In this document: positions 34,324 to 44,100 of the stretch, piece after piece
Numbering within the stretch: the stretch's first letter is position 1
Layout of the letters: every line of letters starts with the position of its first letter
Assembly: GCA_017849435.1 (NCBI GenBank)
Contig: JAFIGY010000009.1
Span: forward strand, 558,001 to 622,000
From: Chitinophaga niabensis
GTDB lineage: Bacteria > Bacteroidota > Bacteroidia > Chitinophagales > Chitinophagaceae
Reading direction: 5' to 3'
DNA length: 64,000 bases
Program-made: the position numbers and the translations under genes
Notes under the pieces: model-generated
The model's database searches: none
What the model saw: only the letters and a program-made list of their open reading frames with translations
Told to the model about the DNA's origin: nothing

Positions 34324-34884
34324 CTACATACGCGGTTTCCAGGGGATTTCCTCCACCTGCAGCTGATGTGCTGTGTATCTTGCCAATACGAATAAATAAT
34401 CACTGAGGCGGTTCAGGTATTGTAACACCAACGGCTCTACGAACATCTCCTGCTCCTGCATGCCCACGCACAGCCGCTCCGCGCGGCGACACACGCAGCG
34501 GGCGATGTGGCATTGCGATACCAGTGGATGTCCGCCGGGAAGGATGAAATGTTTCATTTCCGGCAGTACTTCGTTCATGGCGTCAATCTTGTCTTCCAGC
34601 AATTTGATATCAGCGGAGCGGAGATCGGGGATCTTCATTTTACTGTCTTTGTCCGGGTCAGTAGCCAGCGATGCACCCACGGTGAAAAGCCGGTCCTGTA
34701 TCTCCCTGATCAGCGTTCTCACCTCCGGCACCGTTATCTGGTCGTTCACAAGCCCCAGCCAGGAGTTCAGTTCGTCTACCGTGCCGTAAGTTTCGATCCG
34801 GAGATGATTTTTGGATACCTTGGTGCCGCCAATGAGGGACGTTTTGCCTTTATCGCCGGTCCTGGTATATATCTTGAGTGCCAT
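34324..34884 (-). CDS. Cob(I)alamin adenosyltransferase, PduO type
   Basis: Transfers adenosyl from ATP to cobalamin. Start at 34884 (MALKIYTRTGDKGKTSLIGG), which is the conserved N-terminal motif; the frame's longer extension to 34962 runs through the neighbouring terminator and is not coding. Further marks: RIETYGTVDELNSWLGL, FILPGGHPLVSQCHIARCVCRRAERL and LQYLNRLSDYLFVLARY. 186 residues, normal for the five-helix-bundle trimer. It sits 69 bp after tyrS's start side in the same direction; the unit upstream ends at a strong terminator, so it probably has its own promoter. Confidence 0.95.
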   Translation of the reverse strand: MALKIYTRTGDKGKTSLIGGTKVSKNHLRIETYGTVDELNSWLGLVNDQITVPEVRTLIREIQDRLFTVGASLATDPDKDSKMKIPDLRSADIKLLEDKIDAMNEVLPEMKHFILPGGHPLVSQCHIARCVCRRAERLCVGMQEQEMFVEPLVLQYLNRLSDYLFVLARYTAHQLQVEEIPWKPRM

Positions 34885-34910
34885 AATGCAGGTTTTTACG
34901 AAGGTAAATA

Positions 34911-34944
34911 AAAGAAAAAAGGTAACAGTACGACTGTTACCTTT
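34911..34944 (-). terminator. Terminator after the ABC ATPase gene
   Basis: On the minus strand AAAGGTAACAGT pairs with ACTGTTACCTTT (plus coordinates 34933-34944 and 34918-34929), a perfect 12-bp stem with a 3-nt loop. TTTTTTCTTTT follows. It ends the gatC-ABC transcript. Confidence 0.9.
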
Positions 34945-34967
34945 CTCAAGAGTCAGTATCAATATGC

Positions 34968-35678
34968 TTAGTGCGTCAGCACACCGGCTTTTTCGTTCTT
35001 ACGATCGGATTCGATCAGGCCGTCACGCAGGCGGATAATACGTTTGGCATGATCCGCGATATCTTCTTCGTGTGTCACGAGTACAACGGTGTTCCCGGAG
35101 GCGTGGATATTGCCGAAGATATCCATGATCTCAATGGAGGTTTTGGTATCAAGGTTACCTGTCGGCTCATCGGCCAGGATGAGGGACGGATCGTTCACCA
35201 GGGCGCGGGCAATGGCCACACGCTGGCACTGGCCACCGGAAAGCTCGTTGGGTCTGTGTTTGTACCGGTCTCCCAGTCCTACCTTTTCCAGCATTGCCAT
35301 TGCCTTTTCTTCCCGTTCTTTTTTGCCGATACCGCCGTAAATGAGGGGAACGGCCACATTTTCCAGTGCGGAAAGGCGGGGCATGAGGTTGAACTGCTGG
35401 AATACGAAACCGATCTCCTGGTTCCGGATACGGGCCAGCTCATTGTCTGCCATCCTGCTCACGTCATGCCCACTCAGCACATATTTGCCGCTGGTAGGCG
35501 TATCGAGGCAGCCGAGGATGTTCATCAGGGTGGATTTCCCCGAGCCGGAAGGGCCCATAAGGGCTACATATTCATTCCGGTGGATATCCAGGGTAACACC
35601 TTTCAGCACCGGCAGTTCGTTTTTGCCGATGAAATAGCTTTTACGGATAGAGTCCAGGTGGATAACAGACTGAGACAT
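34968..35678 (-). CDS. ABC transporter ATPase, LolD/MacB type
   Basis: 236 residues with all nucleotide-binding motifs: Walker [11 protein letters not shown]-loop [21 protein letters not shown], signature [15 protein letters not shown], Walker [13 protein letters not shown] and the switch His in [10 protein letters not shown]. The short insert and DEPTGNLD are typical of the LolD/MacB/FtsE group that powers lipoprotein release or mechanotransmission across the periplasm. No permease gene is adjacent, so its partner must be elsewhere. Its ATG follows the gatC stop by 2 bp, so the two are co-transcribed. Confidence 0.93.
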   Translation of the reverse strand: MSQSVIHLDSIRKSYFIGKNELPVLKGVTLDIHRNEYVALMGPSGSGKSTLMNILGCLDTPTSGKYVLSGHDVSRMADNELARIRNQEIGFVFQQFNLMPRLSALENVAVPLIYGGIGKKEREEKAMAMLEKVGLGDRYKHRPNELSGGQCQRVAIARALVNDPSLILADEPTGNLDTKTSIEIMDIFGNIHASGNTVVLVTHEEDIADHAKRIIRLRDGLIESDRKNEKAGVLTH

Positions 35679-35680
35679 AA

Positions 35681-35971
35681 TTATTTCTTGATTACTTTAG
35701 GGACACTGAAATAAGTTGCGGTATGGGCAGGAGCATTCTGTAATCCTTCTTCCCGGCTGATTCCGGGGAGCGCTTCATCATTCCGCAGTACGTTGGCATC
35801 TTTGGTCATATGCAGCAATGGTTTCACATGGGTGGTATCCAGTTCTCCCAACTTTTCTACAAAGGTGATCATCCGCTGCAGATCCTGCCGGATGCCTTCC
35901 CGCTCATCGTCGTTGAATTCCAGTCTGGACAGGGTTTCCAGCTGCCGGATCAATGCATCGTTCACTTCCAT
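35681..35971 (-). CDS. gatC: Asp/Glu-tRNA amidotransferase subunit C
   Basis: Small subunit of GatCAB, which converts Glu-tRNA-Gln (and Asp-tRNA-Asn) to the amidated forms. 96 residues: [49 protein letters not shown], then [35 protein letters not shown]; the R-x-D-x-A and FSVPKVI pieces are standard for GatC. gatA and gatB are not in the window, which is common in Bacteroidota. It leads the ABC ATPase gene. Confidence 0.95.
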   Translation of the reverse strand: MEVNDALIRQLETLSRLEFNDDEREGIRQDLQRMITFVEKLGELDTTHVKPLLHMTKDANVLRNDEALPGISREEGLQNAPAHTATYFSVPKVIKK

Positions 35972-36118
35972 GAGTTCAAATTAACGAATTAAAGCTAATA
36001 AATTGTATCCATATGGATGATAATTGTGACTGACAGGCAAAATTAGGGATAAAAGGAAGGATTCCGGTGGTTGAAATACCGTGTCCCCAAACTTAAATTT
36101 CTTAAATTGCGCCCCGAT

Positions 36119-37123
36119 ATGGCTAAGGAAAAAGAAATTGTAGTGAGCGGCATCCGCTCTACCGGTATTTTACATCTTGGTAATTATTTTGGTGCCATCC
36201 GCAATTACATCCGGATGCAGGAAGAATATAACTGCTACTTCTTTGTGGCAGACTGGCATTCTCTTACCACGCACCCCGATCCGAAAGATCTTCGCGGGAA
36301 TGTGTACCGGGTATTGGCGGAGAACATCGCTTCCGGCCTGGACCCGGAAAAGGTGACCCTCTATGTACAGAGCGATATTCCGGAGATCGCGGAGCTGTAT
36401 CTTCTGCTTAACATGATGGCTTACAAAGGAGAGCTGGAGAAAGTGCCTACGTTCAAAGACAAAGTGCGTCAGAACCCCGATAACGTGAATGCCGGCCTGT
36501 TGACCTATCCTGTGCTGATGTCTGCGGACATTCTGATACAGCGGGCCGTGAAAGTGCCTGTGGGCAAGGATCAGGAGCAACACCTGGAAATGAGCCGCAA
36601 CTTCGCGCAGCGTTTTAATAACCGCTACGGGTATCTTTTCCCTGAGCCGGTCGCTTTTAACTACGGTAGCGAACTGGTGCGGATCATGAGCCTGGACGGG
36701 AACGGGAAGATGAGTAAGAGCGAAAACGAAAACGCCACCCTTTACCTGAACGATTCCGATGATGCCATCCGGAACAAGGTCAGAAAAGCCAAAACAGACA
36801 GTGGTCCACAGGAACCCAACACGCCGAAACCTGATTATATCCAGAATCTTTTTACGCTCATGCGGCTGGTGTCTACACCGGATACCGTGCAGGCCTTTGA
36901 AGATGCTTATAATGGTTGCAGTATACGGTACGGCGATATGAAAAAGCAGCTGGCCGAGGATATGGTGGCATTCATCGCCCCTATCCGGGAGAATGCGGAA
37001 AGTATCCGGAACGATCAGGCTTACCTGAACCGGATTATGCGGACGGGTGCGGAAAAAGCGCGGGAAACTGCGGCACAGACTTTGCAGGAAGCCCGTAAAC
37101 TGATGGGTATTAATTTTTATTGA
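36119..37123 (+). CDS. trpS: Tryptophanyl-tRNA synthetase
   Basis: Charges tRNA-Trp. ATG 36119 (MAKEKEIVVSGIRSTG) is the family start; the frame is open further back only through a TTG with no conserved residues. Class I signatures: STGILHLGNYFGAIRNYI (HIGH-type HLGN), PVLMSADILIQRAVKVPVGKDQEQHLEMSRNFA, and LDGNGKMSKSENENATLYL (KMSKS). 334 residues, full length. Thirty-three bases after its stop begins a deoxynucleoside kinase; both end at the same terminator. Confidence 0.97.
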   Translation: MAKEKEIVVSGIRSTGILHLGNYFGAIRNYIRMQEEYNCYFFVADWHSLTTHPDPKDLRGNVYRVLAENIASGLDPEKVTLYVQSDIPEIAELYLLLNMMAYKGELEKVPTFKDKVRQNPDNVNAGLLTYPVLMSADILIQRAVKVPVGKDQEQHLEMSRNFAQRFNNRYGYLFPEPVAFNYGSELVRIMSLDGNGKMSKSENENATLYLNDSDDAIRNKVRKAKTDSGPQEPNTPKPDYIQNLFTLMRLVSTPDTVQAFEDAYNGCSIRYGDMKKQLAEDMVAFIAPIRENAESIRNDQAYLNRIMRTGAEKARETAAQTLQEARKLMGINFY

Positions 37124-37155
37124 TTTTCTTATCTTGTTACATTATCCCCTCTTGC

Positions 37156-37788
37156 ATGGCAAAAAATAAGATCAGGCACGTTGCAATAGCCGGCAATATT
37201 GGCGCAGGAAAAACTACGCTTACGGCCATGCTGGCCAAACATTACAAATGGACGGCCGAATTCGAGGATGTGGAACACAATCCTTACCTGAGCGATTTCT
37301 ATGACGACATGCCCCGCTGGTCCTTCAACCTGCAGATCTACTTCCTGCACAGTCGCCTCAAGCAGCTCGTAGATATCCAGAACGGGAAGGAAACCGTGAT
37401 ACAGGACCGTACCATCTACGAAGACGCGCACATCTTCGCACCCAACCTGTACGAAATGGGATTGATGACCAAGCGGGATTTCGATAATTATTTCAACTTC
37501 TTCGAAACCCTCAAATCCATGGTAAAGCCACCGGACCTGTTGATCTACCTGCAGGCTTCCGTGCCTACGCTCGTGGCGCAGATACAGAAACGGGGAAGAG
37601 AGTACGAAGAAAATATTCGTTTGGACTATCTCAAACGGCTAAACGAATTCTATAATTCCTGGATCGAAAAATACAAGGACGGGCCCCTGCTCATCATTGA
37701 TGTGGACAAGAATAAATTCCCGGACAGGGAAGAGGATCTGGGCGAAATTATTTCGCGGGTGGATTCCGAATTGTACGGATTGTTCTAA
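37156..37788 (+). CDS. Deoxynucleoside kinase
   Basis: 210 residues, start ATG 37156 (MAKNKIRHVAIAGNIGAGKTTL). Walker A is GNIGAGKTT; ERS-type motif appears as VIQDRTIYEDAHIFA; the LID region is QIQKRGREYEENIRLDYLKRLNEFYNSWI, matching the deoxyadenosine/deoxyguanosine kinase group. It phosphorylates deoxynucleosides for nucleotide salvage in the cytoplasm. Exact base preference cannot be read from sequence. Probably in an operon with trpS. Confidence 0.93.
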   Translation: MAKNKIRHVAIAGNIGAGKTTLTAMLAKHYKWTAEFEDVEHNPYLSDFYDDMPRWSFNLQIYFLHSRLKQLVDIQNGKETVIQDRTIYEDAHIFAPNLYEMGLMTKRDFDNYFNFFETLKSMVKPPDLLIYLQASVPTLVAQIQKRGREYEENIRLDYLKRLNEFYNSWIEKYKDGPLLIIDVDKNKFPDREEDLGEIISRVDSELYGLF

Positions 37789-37805
37789 GACATTTTTTAT
37801 AAGTG

Positions 37806-37857
37806 ATATCTCCGGATTACATGATCAGATGTTCATAATCCGGAGATATTTTTTTTG
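37806..37857 (+). terminator. Terminator of trpS-dNK
   Basis: ATATCTCCGGATTA (37806-37819) pairs perfectly over 14 bp with TAATCCGGAGATAT (37836-37849), followed by eight T (37849-37856). Confidence 0.9.
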
Positions 37858-37908
37858 GTGCGGATATGAATGCCGGATAATTTCGCACCGTTGTTTGTTC
37901 ACCACAAT

Positions 37909-38670
37909 ATGAAGTACATGTTCTTAATTGTTTGTTGCCTGTGTGCACAATCGTTATCCGCGCAGTTTCCCCGTTTCCCGCTGGCAGAAGGTATTTCGGG
38001 TGTTTTCTCTGCTTTTACCCATCCGGCGCTTATGGCAGACCTGAAGCATCCGGCGGCAGGCATTTACACTGAACGGCGTTTTATGCTCCGGGAGCTGAGT
38101 GTTTTCGCACTCGGTGCGGGCATACCGTTTTCAAAGGGCGTCTTAGGCGTAAAATACTGGCAGACCGGTTACCGGGTCTTTCGGGAGCAGCTTATTGGTT
38201 TGGGATATTCGTTACCGTTAGGCGATCGCCTTAGAGCTGCTGTTTACCTGGATCACCAAAGCGCGCGGGCGCAGGGTTTCAGCCGGCGCGCGATGATCGG
38301 TGAGGCCGGGGTTTCGTGGCGGTTGACAGGGCGTTTCGGGGTGAGGGTGCACATCTTCAATCCCGCCGGCAGCGGAAATGGACGACCTCCTTTATGTTAC
38401 AGCGCAGGCCTGCATTATTCCCTCTCGCCGCAATTCCTGGTGGATGCTGTCTGGGTGAAAGAAGAGGGAAAACCGGTATCCATTCAGGTCAGCGGACTTT
38501 ACCGGCCTTTGAAGGATTGCTGGCTGCAGGGCGGCTTCGCATCACAACCCGTATGTCAATTTGCCGGCCTGGGTTTCAGGACGGGCGATATACGTATAGG
38601 TGTTTCCGGTAGTTACCATTTGAACCTCGGGATCACTCCCGGTATTGCAGTGGTATGGGGCAGAGAGTAA
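37909..38670 (+). CDS. Putative outer-membrane beta-barrel protein
   Basis: 253 residues with signal peptide MKYMFLIVCCLCAQSLSAQ (start 37909; the frame extends back to 37870 without support). The mature part opens with AEGISGVFSAFTHPALMADLKHPAAGIYTERRFMLRELS, which recalls the beginning of PorV/PorQ and FadL-like barrels, and continues as alternating amphipathic strands (GVLGVKYWQTGYRVFREQLIGLGYSLPLG, RFGVRVHIFNPAG, CWLQGGFASQPVCQFAGLGFRTGDIRIGVSGSY). I do not recognise a named family. The gene overlaps the HhH/beta-barrel gene by 16 bp, so the two products probably act together in the outer membrane. TAATTTCG, near the -7 consensus, lies about 25 bp upstream of the start. Confidence 0.65.
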   Translation: MKYMFLIVCCLCAQSLSAQFPRFPLAEGISGVFSAFTHPALMADLKHPAAGIYTERRFMLRELSVFALGAGIPFSKGVLGVKYWQTGYRVFREQLIGLGYSLPLGDRLRAAVYLDHQSARAQGFSRRAMIGEAGVSWRLTGRFGVRVHIFNPAGSGNGRPPLCYSAGLHYSLSPQFLVDAVWVKEEGKPVSIQVSGLYRPLKDCWLQGGFASQPVCQFAGLGFRTGDIRIGVSGSYHLNLGITPGIAVVWGRE

Positions 38671-40649
38671 GCTATGTTCTTCTGTTGCTGTTTCCGTATA
38701 GCCTATATGCACAGGAAGAAGTACCGGCAGAGCAGGCTGCGCAGCTGGAGCAGATGTCTGAACAAGACCAGCCTGCGCTGGAGAATGACGAGTCGTTCCA
38801 GCAGCTGGAAATCTTTACCCGCAGGAAACTAAACCTGAACACAGCGGATGCTGCCTCTCTTCAATCCCTCGGCCTGTTAGATCCGCTGCGTATCGCACAA
38901 TTGCTGGCTTACCGGCGAACGCTGGGGGCTTTGATCAGCATTTATGAACTGCAGGCGGTTCCGGGGTTTGATCTGCCGCTTATCCGGTCGCTGCTGCCCT
39001 TTGTAGACGCAGGAAACGCGCTGGAGCCATATTATACCTGGAAAGACTATCTCCGCAAAGGTCACCATACGCTGCTATTGCGCATGTCTCGCCCCATGGA
39101 AACGGCAAAAGGTTATTTGACGGATGATAGCGGAAGGGTGCATTATAATGGAAGTCCGGATAAAACCCTGCTCCGGTATCGCTACCGGTTCGGACGTTAT
39201 GCCAGCTGGGGGCTGGTGATGGGAAAGGATGCAGGGGAAAAAGGATTTGATCACTATGCCATGCATTTGTTCCTGCAATTCCGTGGAAGGATCAGAACGC
39301 TTGCGCTTGGAGATTATACCGTGAATATGGGACAGGGGCTCATTCAGTGGCATGGGCTGGCGTTCGGGAAAGGAGGTGCGGTGATGCAGGTGAAGCGGGA
39401 GGGGGATGTGTTGAAGCCGTATGCCTCCGCAGGGGAATTTTATTTTTACCGGGGAGCAGGGGTTACCGGGGTGAGGGGGCGAACGGCGCTGACGGCATTC
39501 GTTTCCTGCCGCGCGCTGGATGCACGTGCGCCCGCAAAAGGAACAGATAGCCTGGAGCAGGGATCGCTTGTTACCACAGGGTATCACCGGACAGCGGCGG
39601 AGCTGGCCCTGCGCCACAACATCCTGCAATACTCCGCAGGAGCCGTTCTGAAACAACGGTTCACTGCCGGGCATATTGCCCTCAATATGATCGGGCACCG
39701 GTTTTCGGGATCGTTGCAGAAAGGAACCGCCCTATATCAAAGATATGCCTGGGAAGGCGATCGGCTTTTCAATGCCAGCGTTGATCATGCCTGGGGATGG
39801 CGCAACTTTCATTTCTTTGGAGAAACGGCTGTAGACCAGCAAGGAAAAATAGCGCTGGTGCAAGGTGTGTTGGCATCTCTGGCCGAGGGGGCGGATGTTG
39901 CATTGGTGTATCGCCGGCAGGATGCCGCCTATCAGGCATTGTACGGTAATGCTTTTGGAGAACGCAGCACTCCGGGCAATGAATCCGGAATGTATACCGC
40001 ATTGTACCTCCGGTGGGGATCGCGCTGGCAGCTATCCGCTTACGCGGACGTGTTCCGCTTCCCCTGGCTGAAGTACCGGGTGAGTGCGCCTTCCGGCGGC
40101 CATGACCTGCTGCTGGCGCTCACCTGGCAACCGGATAAGGCCACTGAGTTGCATCTGCGGTATCATACGGAAAGTAAGCCGCAGGATGTTTCAGTATATC
40201 CTGCTCCGGAGCGGTACCCTGTTGCTGAGAAGCGGCAACAGCTGCGTTGCCAGTTAACATTACCGCTTTCCGGAGCCGTCAGCTGGAGGTGTCGGATGCA
40301 GTTCGCGGAGCAGGGTGGCCGGGAGGCCTGGCTGGCGCAGCAGCAGTGGCGGGCGAAGTGGCGACAGTGGCGGATTGTGGCGGGGTATACGAGGTTCGAG
40401 GTGGCGGAGGGGGATGTTTTTTATTTGTCGGGCGAGGGGTTTCCGGGAGACAATACATTGGCGCGATACGCGGGGAAGGGCTGGTCAACACAGGTTCAGG
40501 TACAATACCAGTTCTTTCGCTCCCTGACCCTGTGGTGCCGCTGGCAATTCACCATTTCGCCCGGCCGGGAAGGGATAGGCTCCGGATGGGAGGCTATTCA
40601 GGGGAACAAGAAGAATATAATACAGTTACAGCTGCAATGGATGTATTGA
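38655..40649 (+). CDS. Helix-hairpin-helix domain fused to an outer-membrane barrel
   Basis: 664 residues. Signal peptide MGQRVSYVLLLLFPYSLYAQ; an acidic linker (about 21-50); two helix-hairpin-helix units at about 57-117 (KLNLNTADAASLQSLGLLDPLRIAQLLAYRRTLGAL and ISIYELQAVPGFDLPLIRSLLPFVD) of the ComEA type, normally DNA-binding; then about 530 residues of amphipathic beta strands ending in an aromatic residue (QLQLQWMY), as outer-membrane barrels do. Proteins of this architecture occur in Bacteroidota, but I know of no established function. The HhH part would lie in the periplasm. It starts inside the previous gene, and there is no obvious terminator after it. DNA uptake, envelope nucleic-acid binding or a protein-only use of HhH are possibilities. 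Confidence 0.8.
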   Translation: MGQRVSYVLLLLFPYSLYAQEEVPAEQAAQLEQMSEQDQPALENDESFQQLEIFTRRKLNLNTADAASLQSLGLLDPLRIAQLLAYRRTLGALISIYELQAVPGFDLPLIRSLLPFVDAGNALEPYYTWKDYLRKGHHTLLLRMSRPMETAKGYLTDDSGRVHYNGSPDKTLLRYRYRFGRYASWGLVMGKDAGEKGFDHYAMHLFLQFRGRIRTLALGDYTVNMGQGLIQWHGLAFGKGGAVMQVKREGDVLKPYASAGEFYFYRGAGVTGVRGRTALTAFVSCRALDARAPAKGTDSLEQGSLVTTGYHRTAAELALRHNILQYSAGAVLKQRFTAGHIALNMIGHRFSGSLQKGTALYQRYAWEGDRLFNASVDHAWGWRNFHFFGETAVDQQGKIALVQGVLASLAEGADVALVYRRQDAAYQALYGNAFGERSTPGNESGMYTALYLRWGSRWQLSAYADVFRFPWLKYRVSAPSGGHDLLLALTWQPDKATELHLRYHTESKPQDVSVYPAPERYPVAEKRQQLRCQLTLPLSGAVSWRCRMQFAEQGGREAWLAQQQWRAKWRQWRIVAGYTRFEVAEGDVFYLSGEGFPGDNTLARYAGKGWSTQVQVQYQFFRSLTLWCRWQFTISPGREGIGSGWEAIQGNKKNIIQLQLQWMY

Positions 40650-41195
40650 TTTCATGATAAGTTTAATGTATTTGAGCCTCTGTATAAGTACCTGTTTAAA
40701 GGGCTGGCAAGCGTGGGATTGGGTAGAAATTAACTAGATAACTTTATTAACAAAAATTTTTTCGGACACCCATTTGAAGTTATCTAGTTGAAATTCATTC
40801 CATTATGAAATTGTCAAGTATCTGTTTTAACAGAAATTTAACGGACAAATTTTTGTGAAGTAAAAAAAATCTTAAATTACACGCATCATCCAAAATCAGA
40901 GGTAAAATCGCTATTCTCTTACCCATGATGAACCAGGTCAGTAAATTTTTATAATGCAGTGTATTCAGTAACCTATGTAACTGGTAGTTTATGTAGTAAA
41001 AGAGGTAAAAAATTTTTACCCGGAGATCAATCGTAATCCGGAGAAATTTTGATCTGACTATGTGCTGTACAGTGTACATAAAATTCAACTTCTAAATCAA
41101 AATCTACATCCAATATGACCTGACAACAAAACTAAATCATCATTCCGCCAATTTTTAGAATTTAAAGTTCATCATCCAAAATCTGAATCTTTTTT
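40650..41195 (+). other. 546-bp AT-rich leader before susC, no gene
   Basis: No convincing gene. It holds a 13-bp inverted repeat with 32-nt spacer (40732-40789), a 17-nt palindrome GGTAAAAAATTTTTACC (41004-41020), a short repeat TGTAC-AGT-GTACA (41066-41078), and a 14-bp direct repeat CATCATCCAAAATC at 40884 and 41170, the second close to the susC start. TAAATTTT (40942-40949) is a near match to a -7 box without a -33 partner. Such long leaders before SusC/SusD genes often carry regulator sites or small RNAs. A 97-codon minus-strand frame (40795-41088) is low-complexity and not called. Confidence 0.6.
40732..40789. repeat. 13-bp inverted repeat, 32-nt spacer
   Basis: AACTAGATAACTT (40732-40744) and AAGTTATCTAGTT (40777-40789) are exact reverse complements. 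No T-tract follows, so a terminator is unlikely. The spacer is far shorter than in known invertible promoters of Bacteroidota. A regulatory binding site or an RNA hairpin are the simplest readings. Confidence 0.7.
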
Positions 41196-44100
41196 ATGAA
41201 ACAAGCTTTGCTGTTTTTCATCATGCTTATGGTGAGCGTCAGTCTGGCATTTGCACAACAACGCCGGGTGACAGGTAAAGTGACGGGAGACGATGGGTCT
41301 CCAATCGCCTTCGCCACTATCCAGATCAAAGGCACTACTTCGGGCACTACTGCCGACCAACAAGGGAACTTCTCCCTTTCCGTATCTGGAAATAATGTGA
41401 TCCTCATCGTAAGAAGCGTGGGTTTCCAGGCAAAGGAAATTCCGCTCGGAAGCCAATCCAGTGTGGGTGTAACACTGGTTTCCGATTCCAAGAGCCTGCA
41501 GGAAGTGGTTGTAACTGCGTTAGGCGTGAACAGAACGAGAAAATCCCTCGGATACTCTGTACAGGAGATCAAATCAGACAAGATCACACAAACGAAGCAG
41601 GTGGACCTGAATACGGCCATCGCAGGTAAAGTGGCTGGCGTGCAGCTGCGCGGTGGTTCCGGTGCCAAATTCGGTACCACTTCCATCCGTTTGCGTGGTG
41701 TGAACAACCTTACCGGTGGTAACCCCATCTATGTGGTGGACGGTGTGATCACATCACCTACTACCATTAACCCTGATGACGTGGCTTCGCTCACCGTGCT
41801 GAAAGGCCCTTCCGCTACGGCTTTGTATGGCCAACGCGCTTCTGAAGGCGCCGTGGTGATCACGTCTAAGAAAAGCAATGGGTCGGGCATCGGTGTAGTA
41901 CTGAATCACAGCACTACTTTCGAAAGAGTATACGTGCTGCCTAAATACCAGAATGAATATGGCGGCGGTAGCTCACAGACGTGGAATGTTTTTAATTTTG
42001 ATCCCGCCCGTCACGACCCCGCACTGCAGGTACTGAACGGCGCCAAATATTACAACTACGAAGTGGATGAAAGCTGGGGCCCGCGTATGGATGGAACATT
42101 ATATGCTCCCTGGTATGCGTGGGATAAAACGATCGGAACAGATGACTTCGGCAAGCTGAAACCCTTTGTACCACAAACGAATAACGTACGGGACTTCTTT
42201 GAAACAGGTATCGCCAACAATACCACCGTATCTTTCTCAAAGAACGGTGAAGGATACAGCAACCGCTTCTCCTTTACCAATCTCACCCGCAGCGGTGTGA
42301 TCCCGAACTCCAAGCAACAGAAGAATTTCCTGAGCTATAATGGCGCAGTGGATCTTACACAGCAATTGACGTTCTCTACGAACATCAACTACGTGTACGA
42401 ATATCTCTATAACGTGCCTCGTGAAGGATATAGCACCCAAACCACCGGCTCCTTCAACCAATGGTTCCACCGCGACCTTGAAATAGGAAAGCTGAAGCAA
42501 TACTACAAACGCGCGGATGGTAGTTTCCGGAGCTGGAACATCGCCGGTCCTACCAACCCGACCGTGAAATATTGGGATAACCCGTATACGGAAGCATATG
42601 AGAACGTCCGGAATACTTATATCCAGACGGTGTATGGTAACATGACGCTGTCTTATAAGTTCCTCAATGGTTTCAAGGCTTCCGCAATCGGCCGTGCTAC
42701 CTATTCCAATTCCAACGCGGACAGCCGCGTAGCTTCCTATACGCTGAACCCGCCTTCTTTCAGCACGAACGAAGACAAGAACACGGAAGTGAGCTATGTG
42801 GGAAGTCTGGAATACGACAGAACATTCAATGATTTCTCCTTCAAAGCCGGTGTATTTGGCGAGATTAACAAGCGGAAACGTTACCTGGTAACAGCTGCTA
42901 CCGCCGGAGGTTTCATTGTTCCAAACGTGTATAACGTGAGCAATTCCCTCAACGAAAAAGTTGCTACCAACTTTATCTCTAACAGGCAAACGAACAGCCT
43001 GTATGGTTATGCAACGATCGGTTACCGGAATATGTTGTTCCTCGACGGATCTATCCGCAACGACATTTCCTCTACACTGCCTAAGAAGAATAACTCTTAT
43101 ATATACGGTAGCTTGTCCGGTGCATTTGTGTTCACCGAACTGTTCCAGAACAAGGATATCCTGAACTTCGGTAAGATACGCGCTTCCGTAGCACGACTGG
43201 GTACAGATGTGGATCCTTACAACGTGTTTGAGACCTTTGCATTGGGAACCAACTACACCAAACCTGTGGGCAGCGGAAACGTTATCTATTCCCGTCAGAC
43301 CGTGCCGGACACCCGTCCGAACGATAATCTGCGCCCCGCATTGTCTACCAACTATGAGATCGGTACAGAATTGCAGTTCCTGAACAACCGCGCAAGGTTG
43401 GATGTGAACTATTTCTACCGCAGGAATATAGACCAGATCATCCCGATCACCATTCCAAGTTCTTCCGGTTACTCCGCTCAGCTGATCAACGCGGGTGAAA
43501 TGACCAACAAGGGCTGGGAATTCACGGTTGGCGCAACACCGGTGAGAACAAAAGACTTCACCTGGGATATCGACTTCAACCTGGCTTTCATGCGCAACAA
43601 GGTAGTATCGCTCTACGGCGATCTTGACAACCAGCAGGTAAGCCTCGATGGTTCCAACCTTTCTTTCGGATTTGTGGGATCACCACGTGTTTCTCTGAAC
43701 GCCAAGAGAGGACAATCTTACGGATTGATCCTTGGTGGCGGTTTTCAGCGGGATTCCGCATCCGGCAAGATTCTGGTGGATGACGACGGATACCCGCTCA
43801 TGAAGAACCAGGTGGAACTGGGGTATGTAACACCTGACTGGACAGGCGGTGTTTCCTCCGGTTTGACTTACAAGAACTGGACCCTGAATTTCTCCCTGGA
43901 CTTCCAGAAAGGCGGCCGTTTCGTATCCATCACCAAGATGTTCAATGCCGGTTCCGGTCTCGGTCTTGAAACAGTAGGCAATAATGATAAAGGCAAGCCG
44001 GTACGCGACCCGGTTGCCTCAGGTGGCGGCATCAAGCTGGATGCTTTGAATGCTACTACCCGCAAGCCGAACGAAGCTTATGCAGACACAAAAGATTTGT

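Noticed and set aside
34885-34962. N-terminal extension of the PduO-type frame
   Set aside because: It reads through a strong terminator; the conserved N-terminus begins at 34884.
40732-40789. Inverted repeat considered as an invertible promoter
   Set aside because: Only 32 bp between the arms and no recombinase gene nearby; known phase-variable promoters flip longer segments.
40795-41088. 97-codon minus-strand frame in the susC leader
   Set aside because: AT-rich, Leu/Ile/Phe-heavy sequence without domain features, lying over repeats; likely chance.
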